NCBI RefSeq assembly: GCF_019704555.1
Contig: NZ_AP024745.1
Coordinates: forward strand, 3,046,501-3,110,500
Direction: 5' to 3'
Origin: Actinoplanes sp. L3-i22
Lineage (GTDB): Bacteria > Actinomycetota > Actinomycetes > Mycobacteriales > Micromonosporaceae
DNA: 64,000 bases
Positions within the stretch are counted from its first letter, which is position 1; the number at the start of each line of letters is the position of its first letter. Below are positions 60,227 through 64,000 of this stretch, piece by piece. A program made the position numbers and the translations under genes. The notes below the pieces were generated by a model that was given only the letters and a program-made list of their open reading frames with translations, was not told the origin of the DNA and made no database searches.

Positions 60227-60915
60227 CCACCTCGGTCGCCGCCGATCGGGTGCTGGACAATCCGGCGTGGCTCGCCCTGCACGGCGAGCACGCCAGGTTC
60301 GCCCAGGTCAGCGGGCTGGCGGCGCGCTACCACAGCGACGTGGCGCCGTTCCACGCGCTCGGCGACCCGGCGGATCCACGCGCCTGGCGGGACCTGGACG
60401 CGTTCGTCCCGCCCGGCGAGCCGGTGCTGCTCGCCGGCCTGGGGGAGCGGCCCGGGCCCGGCTGGGCGGTGGAGCGCAGCATCGCCGGCGTGCAGCTCGT
60501 CGACGTGTCGCTGCGCGCCGAGCCGGACCCGTCGCTGGTCGTGCTGACCGCGGCCGACGTCCCGGAGATCCTCGACCTGATCGCGCGCACCCAGCCCGGG
60601 CCGTACCTGCGGCGGACCGTCGAGCTCGGCACCTACCTCGGCGTCCGCGAGGACGGGCGGCTGATCGCGATGGCGGGGGAGCGGCTGCGCCCGCCCGGCT
60701 GGACCGAGATCAGCGCGGTCTGCACCGACGCGGCGTACCGCGGCCGCGGCCTGGCGACCCGGCTGGTCCGGGCGGTGGCGGCCGGGATCCGGGCGCGGGG
60801 CGAGACCCCGTTCCTGCACACCGGCGCGGCCAACACGACCGCGATCCGCCTCTACGAGTCGCTCGGTTTCGCGCTGCGCCGCGCGGTCGACTTCACCGCC
60901 TACCGCCGCGCCTGA
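60223..60915 (+). CDS. GNAT-family N-acetyltransferase
   Basis: 230 aa. The C-terminal half is a GNAT domain with the acetyl-CoA pyrophosphate loop AYRGRGLATRLVRAVAAGIRARG (residues about 171-193) and the GAANTTAIRLYESLGFALRRAVDF tail typical of the FR47/RimI-like subgroup; the N-terminal 100 residues are divergent. GTG overlaps the binding-protein stop. In Bacillus the snaA/ytmI and yxeL acetyltransferases sit next to amino-acid importers and N-acetylate S-substituted cysteines before a flavin monooxygenase cleaves them; this gene has the same context. No deacetylase (M20 family) is seen in the window. Confidence 0.88.
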   Translation: MTTSVAADRVLDNPAWLALHGEHARFAQVSGLAARYHSDVAPFHALGDPADPRAWRDLDAFVPPGEPVLLAGLGERPGPGWAVERSIAGVQLVDVSLRAEPDPSLVVLTAADVPEILDLIARTQPGPYLRRTVELGTYLGVREDGRLIAMAGERLRPPGWTEISAVCTDAAYRGRGLATRLVRAVAAGIRARGETPFLHTGAANTTAIRLYESLGFALRRAVDFTAYRRA

Positions 60916-60916
60916 G

Positions 60917-61798
60917 TCACAACGTCCTGCGGAGCTCGGCGGCCGTCTCGGGGCCGTCGAGCTTCTCCACCTGGGCCACCAGGTTCGCGGCGGTGGCCCG
61001 GTACCGCTCCAGCAGCGCCGGCCGCTCGTCGTCGGTGCCGGCCACCGCCTCCAGGTTCTCCCGCCGGTAGACGAGGCTCTCCTCGAGCAGCTTGCGGGCG
61101 GTGTGCCGTTCGCCGACGTTCGCGCGGGCCGCCGCCAGCGCCTCCATCGAGGCCAGCGTGGCCGGGTCGGCCGGGCCGAGCGTGTCCCGCCGGGTCCGGT
61201 AGGCGATGTCCAGGACGACGCAGGCGGCGTCCAGGTCGTCGAGCTGTCCCAGGACGGCGCCCAGATTGTGCCGGGCCGTCAGGGTGTCCGGGTGCCGGTC
61301 ACCGAGCAGGACCCGGCGCATGTCCAGGACACGCTCGTAGATCGCCTGGGCGAACCCGAACGTGCTCTCGTCGTTCATCCGGCCGGCCACCTCGGCCATC
61401 GTCTCCAGCGTCGCGAGATGACGGTCGCGGTCGGACTCCACCTCGGCCGGCTGCTCCACCGGTGGGGTCCGGCCGGGCGGCGGCGCGGGGTCGTCACGCG
61501 AGATCCGGCTCCAGGCCTCGCCGAGCGCCACGAAGGCCGCCTCGGTGTCGAAGCCGCAGCCGGCGGCCAGCGGTTTCAGCAGCGCGTGCGGGATCGCCCG
61601 GCGGCCGGCCAGGAACACGCTGATCGAGCTCCGCGACAGCCCGTTCGCGCCCGCGACCTTGGCGATCGTCCGGACGGCGCGTCCCCGCACCCCGACGTAC
61701 CACTTCAGCACGGCGGCCAGATCGGCGACCGTCCGCACGGCGCGGAGCTGCCGGAGCAGCTCGGCGTCCCACTCGGCCCAGTCGCGCTGCCCGCTCAC
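60917..61798 (-). CDS. HTH regulator with TPR repeats
   Basis: 293 aa from the GTG at 61798. The N-terminus has a helix-turn-helix (TIAKVAGANGLSRSSISVFLAGRRAIPHALLKPLAAGCG, about residues 38-75). The C-terminal half has tetratricopeptide repeats ([68 protein letters not shown] and onward), as in actinobacterial peptide-sensing or signalling regulators. The reading frame stays open upstream to about 62233, but that part overlays an array of GTCC-GGAC repeats and looks untranslated. It converges with the acetyltransferase gene, 1 bp apart. Target genes unknown; autoregulation through the repeat array is possible. Confidence 0.78.
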   Translation of the reverse strand: MSGQRDWAEWDAELLRQLRAVRTVADLAAVLKWYVGVRGRAVRTIAKVAGANGLSRSSISVFLAGRRAIPHALLKPLAAGCGFDTEAAFVALGEAWSRISRDDPAPPPGRTPPVEQPAEVESDRDRHLATLETMAEVAGRMNDESTFGFAQAIYERVLDMRRVLLGDRHPDTLTARHNLGAVLGQLDDLDAACVVLDIAYRTRRDTLGPADPATLASMEALAAARANVGERHTARKLLEESLVYRRENLEAVAGTDDERPALLERYRATAANLVAQVEKLDGPETAAELRRTL

Positions 61799-61802
61799 GC
61801 GC

Positions 61803-61910
61803 TGTCCCGGACATGTCCCGGACAGCGGTCCGGGACGGCCGGACGACCGGCCCGGGACGTCCACGGACGGCCCCGGGACGTCCGCCGGACAGCGGTCGCC
61901 GTCCCTGGAC
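61803..61910. repeat. Array of GTCC-GGAC elements upstream of the HTH/TPR gene
   Basis: Two adjacent copies of TGTCCCGGACA (61803-61813, 61814-61824), then related elements GTCCGGGAC (61828-61836), GGGACGTCC (61854-61862 and 61875-61883) and GTCCCTGGAC (61901-61910). Most are near-perfect dyads. Position directly upstream of a regulator start suggests an operator array. Confidence 0.7.
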
Positions 61911-62020
61911 TTGTCCGCTGACCAACCTCTGGAAGGGACGGTCCGGCCTTCCGCAGGCTTCTCGTCATAGCCCCGGTGAACAGGGGAAACGTGGCAGGTT
62001 GCGGAGAGGATGGGCCCCCG

Positions 62021-62221
62021 GTGCTCCAGCTGATCATCTCGTACCTCATGACCTCGGAGCGACTCCCGGAGATCGTGTATCTCCTGGAGGTCGCCACGAC
62101 GGTCCTCAAGTTCGTGGCCGCCCTGTGCGGCGCCGTGGCGAGGGTCGCGGTTCTCCTGGCGCGGATGCGCCGCCGTCGTATCCGGCGGCGTCGAGCCCAG
62201 CGTCCCCCGACCGTCCGCTGA
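62021..62221 (+). CDS. Small membrane protein with arginine-rich tail
   Basis: 66 aa from the GTG at 62021, with GAGGA 10 nt upstream; an in-frame GTG at 61976 is possible. One to two hydrophobic helices (LQLIISYLM; VLKFVAALCGAVARVAVLLA) are followed by RMRRRRIRRRRAQR. Divergent from the HTH/TPR gene. The shape recalls small membrane-active or holin-like peptides, but nothing specific is recognised, and it may not be a gene. Confidence 0.4.
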   Translation: MLQLIISYLMTSERLPEIVYLLEVATTVLKFVAALCGAVARVAVLLARMRRRRIRRRRAQRPPTVR

Positions 62222-62331
62222 GTCCGTCCACACTGTCGCACCCCGTCGGCCCGTCCCGGGTCGGCGGGGCGCTGTGTTTCACTCACCCGTTGCGGCGAGA
62301 CTTTCGAACCGTTCGTGGGTATGCGGCCGTA

Positions 62332-62532
62332 CTACGCGCCGAAGGCGCCGGCCCGGACCGCGGAGAGGAAGTGACCCCACTGAACGGCATCGCACTCGAC
62401 GACACCGCCGGACGGGTCCTTGCTGTCCCGGATCAGCACGGTGTCGCCGGTGACGGCGACCTCGACGCAGTTGCCGTGCCCGCAGCGAGAGCTCTTGCGC
62501 CAAACAGGCTGTGCCGGCGGCGTGTCGCTCAA
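62332..62532 (-). CDS. DUF397 domain protein
   Basis: 66 aa from a TTG at 62532 with GGGAGG 4 nt upstream. Single DUF397 domain: WRKSSRCGHGNCVEVAVTGDTVLIRDSKDPSGGVVECDAVQWGHFLSAVRAG. These small proteins are abundant in actinomycetes and typically pair with a HTH-DUF5753 regulator; one lies at 63541 in this window, though not adjacent. Function of the pair is unclear. Confidence 0.85.
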   Translation of the reverse strand: MSDTPPAQPVWRKSSRCGHGNCVEVAVTGDTVLIRDSKDPSGGVVECDAVQWGHFLSAVRAGAFGA

Positions 62533-62825
62533 CGTGCCTCCCAGGTAGGTCGGCCGGCCGCCGGCGCGTGCGCGCACCGCTCAGCCGTCCGTGCGGTCTC
62601 GTGGATCCGTCACCCCGGGTGCGAGATCGTCCCGGTCGGACAGGGATCCGGCAGCCCAGAGTGTAGATTCCTTTCGATGCAAGAGCTAGTCTGGTTTGGA
62701 CTGCGGAACTGTAAGGAATATGCATCCCTGATCGGATTACCGCGCAGGTTCATGATTCCATTTCCGGCCTGGTGTCTCTTGTAGGATCCAGGCAGCAGAC
62801 GGTGGGCGGCAAGGGCGGCCCGGGC

Positions 62826-63140
62826 GTGACGAGGTGGCTGGTGCGAACTGGTTCTTCCGACGGACCTACGTCCGTTCAAGAGCAGCAAGCGCATGAGCAG
62901 GATCAACCGCCGACTGATCCCGCATCCACCGTTCGGTTGGTCTTCTACGCCGGTTGTACCGGGGTGGTCGCGATCGTGCTCGGCCGGGGCCTCGGCACCA
63001 CTCTTTTCCAGACGACAACGGCGAGGGCAATTGCCCTCGCCGTCATTGCGTTATTGGTGAGTGTCATCGGCGGCCTCGCTTGTGAACCCATTCTTTCCCG
63101 GTGGGATCAGCGCGTTAATGCCCGTCGCCACCGGATCTGA
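62826..63140 (+). CDS. Small membrane protein, hypothetical
   Basis: 104 aa from the GTG at 62826. A Gln/Ser-rich N-terminus is followed by two membrane spans (VRLVFYAGCTGVVAIVLGRG and ARAIALAVIALLVSVIGG) and a basic C-terminus. Start uncertain (in-frame GTG also at 62772). It overlaps the convergent gene at 63115 by 26 bp. The 193 bp before 62772 show no gene. Confidence 0.5.
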   Translation: MTRWLVRTGSSDGPTSVQEQQAHEQDQPPTDPASTVRLVFYAGCTGVVAIVLGRGLGTTLFQTTTARAIALAVIALLVSVIGGLACEPILSRWDQRVNARRHRI

Positions 63141-63429
63141 TCCGCCGCTTCCGCCGCACGATCCGCTTGGCCGTGGCCACCAGCAGGGTGAGCAGCGTGG
63201 ACGCGGCGAAGACCGGCGCCGTCCAGGGCAGCACCGCCAGGAAGCGGGTCAGGGCGATCAGGACGGCGGCGCTCGCGACCAGGAGCACGACGGCGCGCAG
63301 GAACATCCGGGCGTCGGTCAGGATCTCCCGGACCAGGCCCCAAAAGCCGACGAAGCCCGCCCGGGGCTTCGTCTCCTCGACCTCCGGCGCTGCGGTCCGG
63401 AAGGGCAGATCCCGATCCGTCTCGCTCAC
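63115..63429 (-). CDS. Small membrane protein, hypothetical
   Basis: 104 aa, GTG start overlapping the stop of a 20-codon frame (63426-63488). Acidic N-terminus, two membrane spans (FLRAVVLLVASAAVLIALTRFLAVL and APVFAASTLLTLLVATA) and the basic tail KRIVRRKRRIRSGG. Predicted cytoplasmic N- and C-termini. No known domain recognised. Probably translated from the ribosome site before the upstream short frame. Confidence 0.6.
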   Translation of the reverse strand: MSETDRDLPFRTAAPEVEETKPRAGFVGFWGLVREILTDARMFLRAVVLLVASAAVLIALTRFLAVLPWTAPVFAASTLLTLLVATAKRIVRRKRRIRSGGDGH

Positions 63430-63488
63430 GCCGGCTCCTCGGCGGACCGGGCGCCCCAGGCGCCCGGGTCGATCCCCAGGTGGATCAT
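63426..63488 (-). CDS. 20-residue ORF with strong ribosome site
   Basis: ATG at 63488, 20 codons (MIHLGIDPGAWGARSAEEPA), stop TGA overlapping the GTG of the next gene. GGGGAGGAGG lies 5 nt before the ATG, one of the best Shine-Dalgarno sequences in the window, while the next gene has none of its own. It is either a coupling leader peptide or a small protein. Lies just after the DUF5753 gene. Confidence 0.5.
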   Translation of the reverse strand: MIHLGIDPGAWGARSAEEPA

Positions 63489-63540
63489 CAGCGCCTCCTC
63501 CCCTGTCCGCGCGTGATGTTTCCGCAGGTGCGAAGCCGGG

Positions 63541-64000
63541 TTACCGGATCGCGTCGATCGCGTGGTCCAGCAGTGCGTCCAGTTCGTCGCCGCGCACCGA
63601 GCGGGCCTGGATCGCCTCGAAGTTCGCCGTGAACCGCGTGAGGTGGGCCTCGTCCTGCGTGGTCAGCGACTCGCCGGCGGCGTTCTCCAGATAGAGCTGC
63701 GGCAGGTCCTCCGGGTCCTTGAAGCCCAGCATCACGAACGGCCCGGAGAGCGCGACGTGCGCGCCCGCGGCGAACGGCAGCACCCGCAGGTCGACCCGCT
63801 CGTGCCGGCTCATCGTCTTCAGGTGCTCCAGCTGACCGCGCATCACCGAGGTGTCGCCGGACTCGGCGCCGACCACCCGGCGGATCACCGCCTCGTCGAG
63901 CACGAACGACGCGAGCGTCATGCCGCCCTCCGCGAAGACCTGCTGACGCCATTCCCGCACTTCGATGATGCGCCGCGCCCGATCGGTCCGCGCGGCCTTC
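63541..64000 (-). CDS. HTH-DUF5753 (Scr1-type) regulator, C-terminal part
   Basis: The frame is open from the window edge to the stop at 63541, so about 153 C-terminal residues of a protein of usually 270-290 aa are seen. This part is the DUF5753 domain: FVLDEAVIRRVVGAESGDTSVMRGQLEHLKTMSRHERVDLRVLPFAAGAHVALSGPFVMLGF and EDLPQLYLENAAGESLTTQDEAHLTRFTANFEAI. Family members have an N-terminal XRE helix-turn-helix, expected beyond base 64000. Often paired with DUF397 proteins such as the one at 62332. Confidence 0.9.
   Translation of the reverse strand, partial: KAARTDRARRIIEVREWRQQVFAEGGMTLASFVLDEAVIRRVVGAESGDTSVMRGQLEHLKTMSRHERVDLRVLPFAAGAHVALSGPFVMLGFKDPEDLPQLYLENAAGESLTTQDEAHLTRFTANFEAIQARSVRGDELDALLDHAIDAIR

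Noticed and set aside
60917..62233. Longer 438-residue form of the HTH/TPR regulator
   Set aside because: The extra N-terminal part has no domain and overlays the GTCC-GGAC array; the GTG at 61798 gives a normal HTH position.
1..64000. CRISPR array, insertion sequences, prophage or integrative element
   Set aside because: No regularly spaced unique-spacer repeats, transposase, integrase or phage structural gene was seen; the tandem repeats found are contiguous and mostly inside genes.

Overview
The window is GC-rich actinobacterial DNA. GTG and TTG starts are frequent, and genes are tightly coupled by 4-bp ATGA/GTGA overlaps. Five luciferase-like (F420/FMN) enzymes, Tat-like sugar-binding lipoproteins, DUF397/DUF5753 proteins and leaderless promoters are present. 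This fits Micromonosporaceae (Actinoplanes-like), but the genus is an inference. I found no tRNA, rRNA, transposase, phage gene or CRISPR array, so it reads as chromosomal sequence.

Layout. 0-6.8 kb: sugar-uptake locus with a GH3 glycosidase (cut by the window edge), a divergent binding-protein/two-permease importer and a LacI regulator, tied together by three copies of one operator. 7.4-10.7 kb: a LLM oxidoreductase and two paralogous membrane proteins. 10.9-17.0 kb: six coupled genes for sulfate-ester scavenging (ROK regulator, ABC importer, sulfatase, formylglycine-generating enzyme). 17-23 kb: two giant FtsX-like permeases without an ATPase. 23-28 kb: P1 peptidase, LLM enzyme, DUF427, YbaK-type deacylase, QorB-like reductase with HxlR regulator, UBP zinc finger. 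28-31 kb: chemoreceptor and diguanylate cyclase. 31-37.5 kb: beta-oxidation operon (acyl-CoA dehydrogenase, thiolase, FadJ-like fusion, acyl-CoA racemase) with a divergent TetR regulator. 37.5-43 kb: polytopic membrane protein, NarL-type two-component system, propionyl-CoA synthetase. 43-46 kb: LtaS-like membrane sulfatase and a membrane-anchored PemK/MazF-like protein.

46-60.9 kb is the most interesting region: an organosulfur-assimilation locus. A seven-gene operon joins a peptide/opine-type ABC importer to three different flavin-dependent monooxygenases. It converges, across one small gene, on tauCAB; divergent from tauCAB is a polar-amino-acid ABC importer followed by a GNAT acetyltransferase. 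Amino-acid importer, N-acetyltransferase and NtaA/CmoJ-type monooxygenase are the parts of the Bacillus S-alkylcysteine/S-(2-succino)cysteine pathways, here merged with taurine uptake and a second importer. A TAGGA-containing motif occurs in the control regions of these operons and, more weakly, of the sulfate-ester operon.

60.9-64 kb holds an HTH/TPR regulator behind an array of GTCC-GGAC elements, small membrane proteins, a DUF397 protein, and a DUF5753 protein cut by the window edge.
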